This document shows positions 50,909 to 62,400 of a stretch of DNA of 64,000 bases, piece by piece. The stretch is from Metaphire vulgaris. Lineage: Eukaryota; Annelida; Clitellata; Crassiclitellata; Megascolecidae. Both the position numbers and the translations under genes were made by a program. The notes below the pieces were generated by a model. The model was not told the DNA's origin. It saw only the letters and a program-made list of their open reading frames with translations, and did not search any database. Where the stretch lies: positions 1,488,001-1,552,000 of the forward strand of contig CM030836.1 in NCBI GenBank assembly GCA_018105865.1, written 5' to 3'. Every line of letters begins with the position of its first letter. The first letter of the stretch is position 1.

Positions 50909-52613
50909 AACTTAAATTCATGATCTGTTCCCTTCTTCCCAATGTGCATCACCGAGCATTTATCTGTATTAAAAAGCATTTGCCAATCTGCCGACCACTG
51001 GGATAGTCTATTAAGGTCTTGTTGTAAAAATTTTGCTTCTGCTTCACTATAACTCTGTCCACACAGTTTTGTGTCATTAGCGAATTTTGAAATTTTTGAC
51101 ATTATATCATCATCGATGTCGTTGATGTATAATAAAAACAATAGAGGTCCCAACACTGAACCTTGTGGCACCCCACTTATGACCTCAGCCCAATCTGAAT
51201 ACTTGCCTCTTATACCTACCTTCTGTCTTCTGCTCTGAAGCCAATTTTTTATCCATCCAAGAACTTTACCTCTAATTTCACTGGCCTTAAGTTTGACTGC
51301 CAGTCTTGAATGAGGTACTTTATCGAATGCTTTTGCAAAGTCCAGGTATATTACATCAACTGCTTTTCCCTCGTCTAGCTTGTCATGAATCTCCTCTAAA
51401 AAGTCTAGTATGTTTGTTAAGCAAGATCTTCCTTTAATAAACCCATGCTGGCTATCCTTTAAAATCTTGTTTCTCATAAGATGGTCCAATATATTTGCTT
51501 TTATTATTTTTTCCAGAACTTTGCATATTATACAGGTCAGGCTCACTGGCCTATAATTTCCAGGCTCCACACGGTTACCCTTTTTGAATATAGGAGTGAC
51601 TACTGCATCCCTCCAGTCCCTAGGGACTATTCCCGATTTAAGTGACATATTGAATATTGTGGCTATTACCTCACTAACCTCATGTCTTACCTCATACAGA
51701 AATTTTGGGTGTATATTGTCTATTCCAGGGCTTTTATCAGTTTTCATTTGACTCAGAATTTCCAGGACACACTCTTTATTGCAATTTATATCTGATAATA
51801 CTTCCTCCTCTTTTCCACAAAATAAATTAATGGGCTTTGGTATGTTGGTTGTATTTTCTTTGGTGAACACTGATCCGAAGTAATCGTTCAGAATTGTTGC
51901 TGTTTCCATGTCATCCGTCACTGTTTCTCCAGAATCAGCTATTAATGGTCCCACTTTGTCTTTTCGCTTCATCTTACTTCTTGCATATCCATAAAAACTC
52001 TTGCTGTTCCGTTTGATGTCTTTTGCTAATTTGTTTTCATACTCTGCAATAGCCGCTTTATTTGTTTGTTGTTGATTTGTTCCTCTTTTGCACGTAACTG
52101 GACTGTAACTGTTTTAATCTCACCTGTTCCAAACCTTCATTGCTTTGCATTTTTAGTCGGTACTTTCTCAATTTTTTCCACGCTTTGTTTTTGGCCCTTC
52201 TCTTCTTCTGTACCTCTCTAGTAACCCATGGAAGTTTTTTGTTAAGTGTCCGCTGTTTTGGTATTGTTGAGTCCATAACCCTTGACATGCAATTTCTAAA
52301 TATTTCCCAGCTTTCTTCTGCATTTTATCCTTTATCATGCTTCCTATGTCCAAATCTTCGATCATCTTCCTAGCCAGATCGTAGTTTCCCCGGAAATAGT
52401 TTTCGTTTTTTTGGCTGCGTGTGCTCTCGATGTCTTCTGCTAAAATTACATCAAATGTCACTGTCTGGTGGTCACTTGTGCCTAAGTTTTGTCCAACCAT
52501 CATATTCTTCACTAATTGATCATCTGAGGTAATTATTAAGTCCAGTGTGTTACCTCCTCTCGTTGGTTCAGTGACATGTTGTGTGAGGAAATTGTCATCC
52601 ATGCACTTAAGAA
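50909..52613 (-). mobile_element. CR1 LINE, endonuclease end and RT (middle part of the 47.6-53.6 kb copy)
   Basis: The 50896-51972 frame (358 codons) encodes KSPGIDNIHPKFLYEV, VTPIFKKGNRVEPGNYRPVS, DSQHGFIKGRSCLTNILDF, VIYLDFAKAFDKVPHSRL, SGVPQGSVLGPLLFLLYIND and FANDTKLC. The catalytic motif reads FANDT where CR1 has FADDT: an Asp to Asn change at the second metal ligand position. Upstream frames at 52058-52668 carry TEPTRGGNTLDLIITSDDQL and TSDHQTVTFDV (end of endonuclease) and the linker. Frames are broken several times. Confidence 0.85.
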
Positions 52614-53378
52614 TAGCAACATCAGAAGAATTACAGCAACTGGTTGACAGAATAAGTTTGGAAATCAAAAATATGGCCTACACCTTAATGAAACTAAAAC
52701 AAAAGTAATGACAACAAATGGAAAGAAAATTAAGATTACTGTTAATGAAAAGAATCTTGAACAGGTGGACAAATTCACATATCTAGGAGCAATAATCAGT
52801 AGCAATGGAAATCTTGAAGAAGAAATAAACTCACGATTAGGAAAAGGCAGAGAAGTAATGAGGAGATTAAAAACTGTCTGGAAAAGCAACAAAATCAGCA
52901 TGAAAAACAAAGGAAGATTAATGGAATGTATGGCATGGAGTGTAGCAACTTATGGATGTGAAAGCTGGACCATCAAAAAGAAAATAAGACAAAGACTAGA
53001 TGCCTTCGAAATGTTTTCTCTCAGAACAATGCAAAGAATATCATGGACAGAAAAACAAACAAATGAAGAAGTCATGAAAAAAGCAAATACCAAACGTAAA
53101 TTCTTTAACATCTGCCAAAGACGAAAATTGAGTTATTTTGGTCATGTACAAAGAAACAACAAAGATAGCCTACAGCAAACAATACAACAAGGTATGCCAG
53201 GAAAAAGAAAAAGAGGTCGGCCGAACAGAAGATGGGTGGACGACATAGAAGAATGGACTGGAATGGCTATAACAACAGCAATAAAAGCATCTAAAAAAAG
53301 AACTACCTGGAAATGCCTGATTCATGACGTCACCTCATCTTCAACTAATGAAGGAAAGAGGAAATGATGATGATGATG
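52614..53378 (+). mobile_element. RTE-like LINE, 5'-truncated, inserted in CR1 endonuclease
   Basis: A 13-bp target duplication, ATGCACTTAAGAA, lies at 52601-52613 and 53379-53391. The element ends in a TGATGATG tail. The CR1 endonuclease reads across the duplication (RFLKCM then MDDNFLTQHV). Confidence 0.95.
52708..53367 (+). CDS. RTE-like RT C-terminal open frame
   Basis: 219 codons, uninterrupted to the natural stop: VDKFTYLGAIISSNGNLEEE, TYGCESWTIKKKIRQRLDAF, EMFSLRTMQRISWTEKQTNE, LSYFGHVQRNNKDSLQQTI and KRKRGRPNRRWVDDIEEWTG. The catalytic RT core is absent. Lack of disabling changes suggests this is among the younger insertions in the window. Confidence 0.85.
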   Translation: MTTNGKKIKITVNEKNLEQVDKFTYLGAIISSNGNLEEEINSRLGKGREVMRRLKTVWKSNKISMKNKGRLMECMAWSVATYGCESWTIKKKIRQRLDAFEMFSLRTMQRISWTEKQTNEEVMKKANTKRKFFNICQRRKLSYFGHVQRNNKDSLQQTIQQGMPGKRKRGRPNRRWVDDIEEWTGMAITTAIKASKKRTTWKCLIHDVTSSSTNEGKRK

Positions 53379-53572
53379 ATGCACTTAAGAAATCTCTTGT
53401 CCTGGTTCCTGTCTGCCTCCATGCTTTCCCAGTTAATATGATAGTTGAAGTCACCCATTATTAGTACATTTTCCTTGGCTACTATTTCTAAAATCCTAAA
53501 CAATCCAATATCTATTTCCTCCTTTGCATCTGGGACCCGATAGCATACGCCTAATAGTATTTTTTCTTTTTT
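53379..53572 (-). mobile_element. CR1 LINE, endonuclease N-side part
   Basis: Minus strand reads KEKILLGVCYRVPDAKEEID and NVLIMGDFNYHINWESME, the AP-endonuclease core of CR1 including the GDFN motif. It is the 5' limit of this truncated copy. Confidence 0.8.
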
Positions 53573-53712
53573 GCATCTGATTTCACACCAAATATTTTCC
53601 CTATAATAATGTGATTTTAAGTGGTTTAGGAGGCTAAGTAAGCCTGTGTGAAAATTGTCATCTTGAATATCCCTTCTTTCCATTGCATTCAGTTCCTCTT
53701 TGACATACAGTA
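53573..53712 (-). mobile_element. CR1 3' UTR fragment, adjoining a second CR1 copy
   Basis: The sequence ttttcacacaggcttactta and gcctcctaaaccactta on the minus strand matches the CR1 3' end at 45640-45700. It directly abuts endonuclease sequence of the neighbouring copy, head to tail. Confidence 0.7.
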
Positions 53713-53767
53713 GTGACGGGCCGGGCCAGGCCGGGCTGCCATAAGTCGGCCCGTGCAGGGGTCTAGT

Positions 53768-53886
53768 CCTGATCTGTCGTGAGATCGGCTATTTATACTG
53801 CTTCGCCAGCCAAGGAGAAGGGGTTACTACTCACTGACTTGCATGCGCTTCGCTTTCTTTAATGGCTCGCCGCATGCATCTAATGC
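53768..53886 (-). repeat. Dispersed repeat R5, copy 2 (inverted), with TATAAATAG
   Basis: Reverse complement of 32216-32322 (see there). Confidence 0.65.
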
Positions 53887-54017
53887 TCTCTCTCACTACA
53901 TGCGGTCATTCTATTATTATATTGGGCCTATCGGGCCTCAGCTATTTATAAATTCGCTACACTATCATTTTTCTTTAGCAACTGTAAAAAATCAAACTTT
54001 GTAGTGTAAAAGCCTAC

Positions 54018-54020
<3 letters not shown>

Positions 54021-54066
<46 letters not shown>
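54021..54066. repeat. (AATC)n microsatellite
   Basis: About 11 AATC units, immediately followed by the LINE-tail motif ttctatagcgcc at 54068; it is therefore likely the poly-tail of a minus-strand LINE fragment running to about 54130. Confidence 0.85.
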
Positions 54067-54189
54067 CTTCTATAGCGCCACTATCATAATGCCCAGGGCA
54101 TTAGCCGATGGCGCACCAAATCCAAAGAGCATTAGAGCCAGGTCAAGCCAGAAGATCAGTCCGAAACGGCGGGAGTGCATGCGAAGTGC

Positions 54190-54275
54190 TCGGCCTCGAC
54201 CCTGATGTCCTTGACCTTGAACCTCTGGTCCCCGGCCTTGACCTTGGACCTGCTGTCCTTGGCCTCGAAAGTTGT
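54190..54275. repeat. Degenerate minisatellite (CCTTGACCTTGRACCT type)
   Basis: About five imperfect units. It explains the Leu/Asp-rich and Gln/Gly-rich frames here. Confidence 0.6.
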
Positions 54276-54467
54276 GGCCAAGGACAGCAGGTGGCTCCAA
54301 GTCTGGTAATGAGGTTTCTTTTTAACGAACAATTTGGTCCCATAAGAACATAAGACCGGTAGACATATCAAACTCATCACGCCAACATTTTGCCATTCTT
54401 TGCACAGTAATTGTTTACAGTTTTTTTTTTTATTCTGCTTCGAATCAGCCTTATGTAGTATTAATTA

Positions 54468-54656
54468 CAGTAGCGTCATTTCACACTTTTCTTGGGGTAA
54501 GAAAATTTTTGCAAAATTTAGGCAAATTTTAACAATTTGTGCAAATTTTAGGCAATTTTTAAATTTTAGGCAATTTAGCATACCTAACAATAAATGGTTG
54601 GCAGATTAGTTGCCATCCCAACGGCCCCCACTTGCCAAATCCTGGAGCCGCCACTG
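54468..54656. mobile_element. Composite of two truncated MITEs
   Basis: The left half (CAGTAGCGTCATTTCACAC and TTTAGGCAA units) belongs to the CAGTAGCGTCATT family. From about 54577 the right half belongs to the CAGTGGCGGCTC family and ends GAGCCGCCACTG. Each lacks its other end. Confidence 0.7.
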
Positions 54657-54799
54657 TGTAAATGCGCTCGTTGTCATTAGACCAAGCGTCGGTAGACCAA
54701 TTGTCGTAGTTCCAAGTGTCTTCCATTTGTCTGTAAACCATTCGGTCAACCAAAAGTCTGTATGTGCTTTTGGTGGTAAAGTCTGTAAAATTGTCGTGA

Positions 54800-55899
54800 T
54801 ACCAAAAAATTACAAAGGTTCTTACATTACCAGGCGAAAATAAAGCTGTCAAGAAACTGTTTAAAACAAACAACTGTGTCATCAATAGTATTTTTAATAA
54901 AATCATAATTTAGTGCACAAAAATACTTTAATCACTACAATAAGATTGAGTCAAATACAAAAATCCTTCATAATTTGGATTATATATAATTCATGATCAA
55001 TCTTCTAAATTTCCTTTGGAATATAAAGCATATATTCAAACCATTAATAAAAACTCGCATTAAATTAAAATCAATCTCATAAAAATCTTAAAAGAAATTC
55101 TTGAAAGGGTTTACTGTAGACAGTAACATAATCATACACTGCATAATCTCTGTTCTTGGTCAAGATAACTTTATCCGCAACTTCTTATTTGCCCGCCGAA
55201 TCCGGGAATTATATGCAGTGATAGATACAAACTCACATGAGTTTTTTATGGAGTCAAGTGCAACTTGGAAAGCCAGATGGGCTGTTCATTTTCTGCACCC
55301 CCTTTCAGCTAAGAATACTCAAAAATGTAAAAATAAGCAAAACTGGCCATAAAATTAATAAAAACTTGGATTAAATTAAAATCAATCTGCCCCAAAAAAA
55401 GTGTTTTAAATTCTTGAAAGGGTTTTATCGATCGAAAATCTACAGCATACTTCATCTTAATGGTTCAGATAAATTTCCCATAAACGGAATGTTTGATGAA
55501 AAGATCTGGGAAAATTTAAAAAATTAACTCAAATATTTCCACTCACACTATATATCTCTGAACAAGTCAAAATTCACCCATTGTGAAATTTTTAAAATAC
55601 AAATAATTATCTGTACCCATCAAAATACTCGACCTCAATATTTTCTGACTCCACCGATGCAACACTGTTAACACACTTTGTTTATATGCCATATTTTAAA
55701 ATATTCTCTGACCATTATCTGGGAAATTTGATAACAGAATCTTTGCTATAAAATGACAACCCATGATAGCAAAATTTTTCAGTCACATAATATTCAGTAT
55801 TCATGTCCTTGCATGCTTGGCCTCATCTTGCCTCACGTGCCTTGATCTTTATCAGCCTTTCCTCTGCTTATACTTGTTGCAGAGGTCATGTCCTTGAGG
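54800..55899. other. AT-rich region downstream of the TRIM gene
   Basis: No gene. Two related blocks of about 70 bp (aataaaaactcgcattaaat and aattcttgaaagggttt; the second copy has aataaaaacttggattaaat) occur at 55043-55112 and 55354-55427. The 3' UTR of the TRIM gene would lie at the high-coordinate end; no clear polyadenylation signal was seen. Confidence 0.5.
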
Positions 55900-58800
55900 C
55901 TATCGTATGACGTGAAACACGAGAATGCAACTATCCTTGTAATCATCTGTTCGATGATTATAAAAGTCATCAATAAGAAAAAGTCTTCCGGTTCTAGAAT
56001 CGAACTCCATCTTGTCTGAGTATCGTATGCGATTCCTGTCAGTGAGAATCTCTTTCATCGTTGTCATGTCGGCTGAAAACAATAGCACCCGCCTGCTGAA
56101 CTTGTCGATCACGAATACATTTCCACTGAGATCAGCTGCTAAATACACAGGAGATCTGACATCACTGGCAGTGTTTCCATCATCAGTGTATCTTTGCAAG
56201 ACAGATCCTGAACTCATGTCCACTAGGCAAATTCCACACTTTTTGTCTCCTTCGCGCGAGCAAATCAAAAGTGTGCCTTGCGCAATTTCAACGGCGTGAT
56301 AGAAACCAGTTCCAACCGAACTGAGAGAAATTGCCAATTCACACACCAGTCGACCATCAGCAGAATAGACTTTCAAAACATCTCGTTCTTCAAACGCAAC
56401 TACAACATTGCCAGACGGCGATACGGACAAAGTGCCGTAATTCTTTCCCAAACACCATTTATGATCAACAAAACCAGCGGGAGTTATCTTAAATATGTAA
56501 TACTTGTCCAACAGGTCATCCGATTTGCTGGCGACATATAAGCAGCCACTTGTCTCGCTTGAAGCAATGTCGACAGGATCTGTCATGTTTTCAACATCCA
56601 ATTCTTCAATCAATGAAAGTGTGTCTGTATCATAGCAGACCAAATTGGAGCATTCCTTGTGTACAATGAACAGTCTACTGTAAAGCACAGCTATCCCCAT
56701 CATCAAGTGATTCTCCTGCTTAGATGCTCTTGTTCGTATACTTTGCACAAAAGTAGGAGAAGACAAGTAAGAACCAAGTCCTCCTATAACAACATCAAAT
56801 AATACTGTATTATTATATTATTTATCAACCAAAAGTAAAACAAACGGAAACTCAGAAACAAATGTCCATTATTTAAGAATATAATTCAATGAATACATAA
56901 CAGGTGTCATTCAGTTGCTTCTACTTTGTCTATTATCCTGAATTAAATTCAACATCAGTTCACTTCTCTATTATGATGAATGCCAGTAGTTCAAACAAAA
57001 GTGAATACTGAATACTCATTACATAAGAGGGTGTCACAGGGCTCAGTGATGGAACCCAGTGTTTAATCTAGACTCCTGGACTTCGGGGAGAAACTAACAA
57101 AGCCGGGGGAATTCTGATAGGGGGTTGCTGTTAGACCATGTAGTATGCCAAAATTTCCCGGGGGGAGGAAATTTGAAATTTCCTGGGGAAAAGAGCCAAT
57201 TTCCCCCGGAAACGGCCTAGATTACACACTGATGGAACCACTATTGTTTCAATATATACCAATGACACTGATGAAGACATAACAAAATTCAAAATTTTCT
57301 GATGACACAAAACTGTGTTAAGAGAATGATAGTATGATAGTGAAGCAGAGGCAAAGATTTACAAGAGGACATAAACAGACAATCTCAACAATCTCAGTGG
57401 TCAGAGGAATAGCAAATGATTTTCAATATAGATAAGTGCTCAGAGATGCATATTGAGAAGGAGGGAGCAGATCACAAGCTTAAGCTATGTGGGAAAGTTC
57501 TAAAAGTCACAACCGAGGAGAAAGATCTAGGTTCATTATACACAGTGCAATTAAACCATCTTGATTTTAGACAATGTGCTGAGACAGCTAAGAAAAGTGT
57601 TTATTCTAGACCTTCTCTGGGGATTCCCTGCCACAGTTTGAAATTCCCCCCTAAATTTTGATATTTTGGCAAGTAGAATGATCTCCCCAATGTCTGTCCC
57701 CCCCAAAATTGTTAAATTCCCCCAATGTCTAGGTGGCTAGAATAAACAAAGGCTAAGAATGCCAATAGAATTCTAGGCATGATCAAACGAATGGCAGAGA
57801 GCAAAGAACAAGATGTAACAATAAGACTGTATAGGCCTAAGGCTCAATTGGTTTGCCCACATTAAAAATACTGTGTTCAAGCCTGAAGAAAGACATTGGA
57901 GGCTTTAGAAAGAGTTCAACACAGAACAACAAAAATGATCAGAGGGTATAGGAGAATATTTATTTATTTATTTACTTCAAGACAATTTCTATAGCGCCTT
58001 GCACTAGGCTAAGGCCTACGACAAGGGCGCTACACACACATAGTCAACCATATCCTAAACTAAAAAGGTGCGTCTTTAGTTCTCTCAGGAACAGCCTAGC
58101 TGAGTTGGGCTCAGTCACTGCAGTCGGCAAGGCATTCCAAAGCAATGGGTTCCCGCGTGAGAAGGACCTGTCTCCGAACTTCGGAGTCTGTGACGGAGGC
58201 GGAACGAGCAGTAGGACACAATGGCTGGAGCGAAGTGCCGACCTCCGTGCTTTTCGACGTTGATCGTAGGACTAGCTCAGCCAGGTACTGTGGACAGTGC
58301 GGGTCATTTAACGCTCGGAAGATGAGCCAGCAGCGCTTATCGATAATGCTCCCCAGGGGCTAGAAGCCAGTGCAGCTGATCACGCAGTATGGGGGTCACA
58401 TGGGCTCCCAGGGGCTGCTGAAGACGACCTGAGCGGCTGTATTGAGCACGGATTGCAGACAATTCAACCTTCCATCGGGGAGGCCCAGCAACACGCTGTT
58501 GCAATAGTCCAGCCTGGGCAGGACAAGGGCGCGCACAAGGTGCACTGCCCCGCTGATCGGAAGATGCCGCCCCGCTGATCGGAAGATGTTGGCGGACTGA
58601 CCTAATCCTCTGTAGGTGGTAGTAGCAGCCGCGGATAACATTACCGATATGTTCCTCGAATGACAACGTCTCATCGAGTAGTACTCCCAGGAGTCATAGG
58701 CACTTTGAGGGGACGACGGACACATCACCCAGCATGAATGGTGAAGGATTCAGGAGATGCTTCCTCCTGGGGTGCACATCCACAGGAACTCGGTCTTGGC

Positions 58801-59382
58801 CGGGTTAAGGGCCAAGCGTTTCTCCTCCGTCCACATGATGGACGCCATGATGCAATCGAAGAAGCGAAGTTTAAGTCTTTTCATGTCAGCAGGCAGACAG
58901 GAAGAATACAGTTGCGCGTATAACCATTAAAGACAGGCCAAAATGCAGTAGATTAACAACTTTGGCAAATATCTGATAAAACTGAGACAGATAAAATATT
59001 AACAAAGTGGAAGTACCAGCTGAAAGGTTTCTCATAATAAAAACAGTGCTACAGAACCCAAAGACATAACATGAAACTGCTTAAGAAATGGGTTGAGAGA
59101 CAAACAATATTATTTAGCGCTAGATTAGTTGATAGATGAAATGAATCAGATTTGAAGACAGTAATTACTATTGTAAATGCCTTTAAAATAAGCAGTTATA
59201 TGACTACTGATGAATATGTATAAACAATAAAATGAATAATAACACTAAAGAATGGTTTAAAATGTCAGTTCAGCAGAGGGGCCCAAGAGCACAAGGGGGC
59301 CAGGACACAGTGCTAAATAAACGGCAGACGACGAGCAAAAAAAAAAAAGGTTCATTATGAGCACAGGGGCCCAGAATTCCTC

Positions 59383-59477
<95 letters not shown>

Positions 59478-62400
59478 GCACTATAGGATACCAGATTGGT
59501 TTACAGTATATAGGTACTAGACTGCTGATAAAGTATTGTGATAGCTATACAGTAGCTGATTAAGGCTGTTATGACATTGAATACTGCAAAGTTTTGTATT
59601 GGTAGAAGCAAAGACAAGAAGAAAATGAAGAACCTATTAGAGGACTAGAGGGCAAACTGAGATTATGTAGCAAGACCATAATGTGAATGAACTGATGAGC
59701 GTAACATAGTATTAGTGGCTCTTGCACAGGGAAGACCCTATTGAATCGCTCTAAGTCTTGTTATAATTATCATTGCATGAGTCCTGGAGACCACGAAGGT
59801 GGCTTTTCTCTTATGATGACCAATCAAAATGCTGCTTAACTGTCTATGACTCTCAAACAGAAATATCTGTTTAAAAAAGAATACAAACAGCAACAATAAA
59901 AATGTTTAGAATGTGCATAGAGAAGTTGGATTGCAGAAACCATAAAGGGTTACATGACAAAGCAATTAGTGTAATAATAAACTATGGAAAGTTAAATACA
60001 ATTAGTGACTATTGACTAGAGAGTAAAGACCTTGTTCATTTGATGCTTCATCCTCACATTCACTTTCAACGGTGTCCGTGTCTTTCGTTCTGCTATTTTC
60101 TACAATTATTTACCAATAAAGTTAACTAAATAAGACATTGAATACTTAAGTACTTGTTTAAAGAAGACAAAGGCAAAGAAAATCAGCAGACACGGTGGAG
60201 AAATGAAAATAATCATTGATGGAGTGGAAATAGAACAGGTAGAAGAATTCTGTTATCTTGGAAGCCTGCTTGATACAAACGCCAAGTGTCATAAAGAAAT
60301 AAGGAGAAGAATTGCCATGGAGAAAGAAGCCTTTACGAACAGAAGAGAACAATTGAGAAGTAATTTGACCGAAATCTGAAAAAACGATTGGTCAAAACAC
60401 TGATCTGGCCAGTGACACTCTGTGGATCAGAAACTTGGACGCTCAGAAAGGAAAACATCAGCTGGACGAAAAAAAAAATAAAAATAAAGAAGTCTGGAAG
60501 AGGATGGAGGAGAAGAAAAGCCTAATAAACACTATTCTTACAAGACAAAAGAAGTGGATAGGTCATGTTCTAAAAGAAGAATCAAGCCGACTAAGAGAAG
60601 TACTAGAAGGAAAGATGAATGGGAAAGCACAGAAAGGGCGACCAAGAACATCAGTGCTGGAGTGGATGCTCGACATGAAGATAAAAGCTCAAGATAGAGA
60701 GGAGTGGCGACGATGGAGTATGGAACCTGTCTTTGGACAGAGCACCTGAAGAAGATGAAAGAAGTATAGAATACCTCATAATGTCACATAAAGAAATTAA
60801 ACAATATATATTATTGTGTCAAACAATTTTGTTCAATTAAATTCAATAGCAAGACAATATTTTTAATTACTTGACAGCATAGAATTTCCTCTTTCTCACA
60901 AACTGTTGCCTTCAACTTGAAATCCAGGATCAATGTCAATAAAATTTCTAGTAATTTATCATTCTTTTAAAATTAGTACCGGTAATTGTGTCAACATATG
61001 ACCTCAACCTGCTGGATCATTCAGCAAGCTGCTGGTCTTGATGTCTCCTGAGGGGACTTGGAATCGATTATGATGATAATGATGATGATGATTGTGATGA
61101 CCTTACTACAAATAAAAATCCTACAGACATATTGTAAGCCAAAAACTAAATTGTAACAATTACACCTAAAAATTTTAATTTTAAAATTGCCAAAAATGCA
61201 AAATTCTGCGATCAGAGAGAGATAACTCACTTTCTCCATTGTTTTCTGCTATCACTTCGTTAGATTCGTCTGTCTGCTTTTCCTTGGTGGCATCTTCATC
61301 TTCACGCTTGGACTCAGTATTTGTTCGAATTGACCATGAAGCTATTAGAATCAACAAATTGTCTATATAACACTTTAAAAAGTGGAATGATTTATAAATA
61401 ATAACATTTAACAAAACTTCTCATTCAGTGTTTATTCTAGCCACCTTGAAATTGGGGGGGATTTTGAAATGTTTGGGAGGAACAAGGTCTGAGTCTCCAC
61501 ACTTTTGAGGGAGGGAAATTTCCATCCCCCAGCCAACATATAACAAATTGGGAGATTTTAAAACTTTGGAGAGGAAATTCCCCCTCCAGAGAATGCCTAG
61601 AATAAACACTGCTTCTCATTAATACTCCAAAAAGCAGTAATGTAATCTTACACATTACAATGATTAAAAATAGCTCAAAGGTCACAAAAGGTGAAATTCA
61701 AGACACTGTTAACAACTGTTGTTTACTTTCAATCAGTCCAAGAATGTTGTTTTGTCCAGCGAAAAACACCTCACAATCCTCTGATCTAAACGAAATATCA
61801 GGACAGGAATCACTCTGCTTCATTCGAATCTGATGCTTTTCCTTCAACTGGTTCACTGTTTCATTTATGTTAAATAAAGTTTCACTCATTTCTTTAGCTG
61901 TTACGATAGAAACAGCATTGCTGCAGTAATCGCGATAGCTTTCAATCTCTGAATTGAGCTCTTCAAAATCTTCTGCCTTCGCTTTCATTTCTCTCACTTG
62001 CTCCTGTGCTAGCGAATCAACCTTCTGAAACAATGCCTTCATCTCTTGGTCGATAACTTGCTTTAACTCTTGTCCTCTCTCTGTAATCTTCTGCTTTACT
62101 AATTTGACTCTGGAAGGCAACTCTTCCATCTTGTCTTCCAAAATCTCTTGTATTTTTTCTGTCTCAACAATCAATTCTGATAAAGCGTTAACTTGGTCTT
62201 TGACTTTAGTTGAAAAGTCAATGACCCGCTCCTGAACATCCAATCCATTGTGAAATTTATGTTTCTCAATGAAGCACAACGGGCAAACTACTTCTTGGCA
62301 GTTTTCACAAAATATAAGGCATTCCTTTCTATGCTTCTCACAGATCAGTGGGACAAACATTTGCTTCAATACATAACTCGGCTGGGAACCAGTCGGCACA

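Larger units (their letters stand above)
57000..59215 (+). pseudogene. CR1 LINE relic in TRIM intron 3, opened three times
   Basis: Plus-strand pieces in order: RVSQGSVMEP (worn GVPQGSVLGP), LLFQYI then FSDDTKLC, MIFNIDKCSEMHIEKEGADH, VTTEEKDLGSLYTVQL, NRILGMIKRMAESKEQDVTI, ALERVQHRTTKMIRGY. After the L2 insertion come counterparts of CRLTTLANI, KVEVPAERF and HETA-KKWVERQ. Insertions at 57057-57231, 57595-57751 and about 57956-58922 separate the pieces. Confidence 0.82.
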
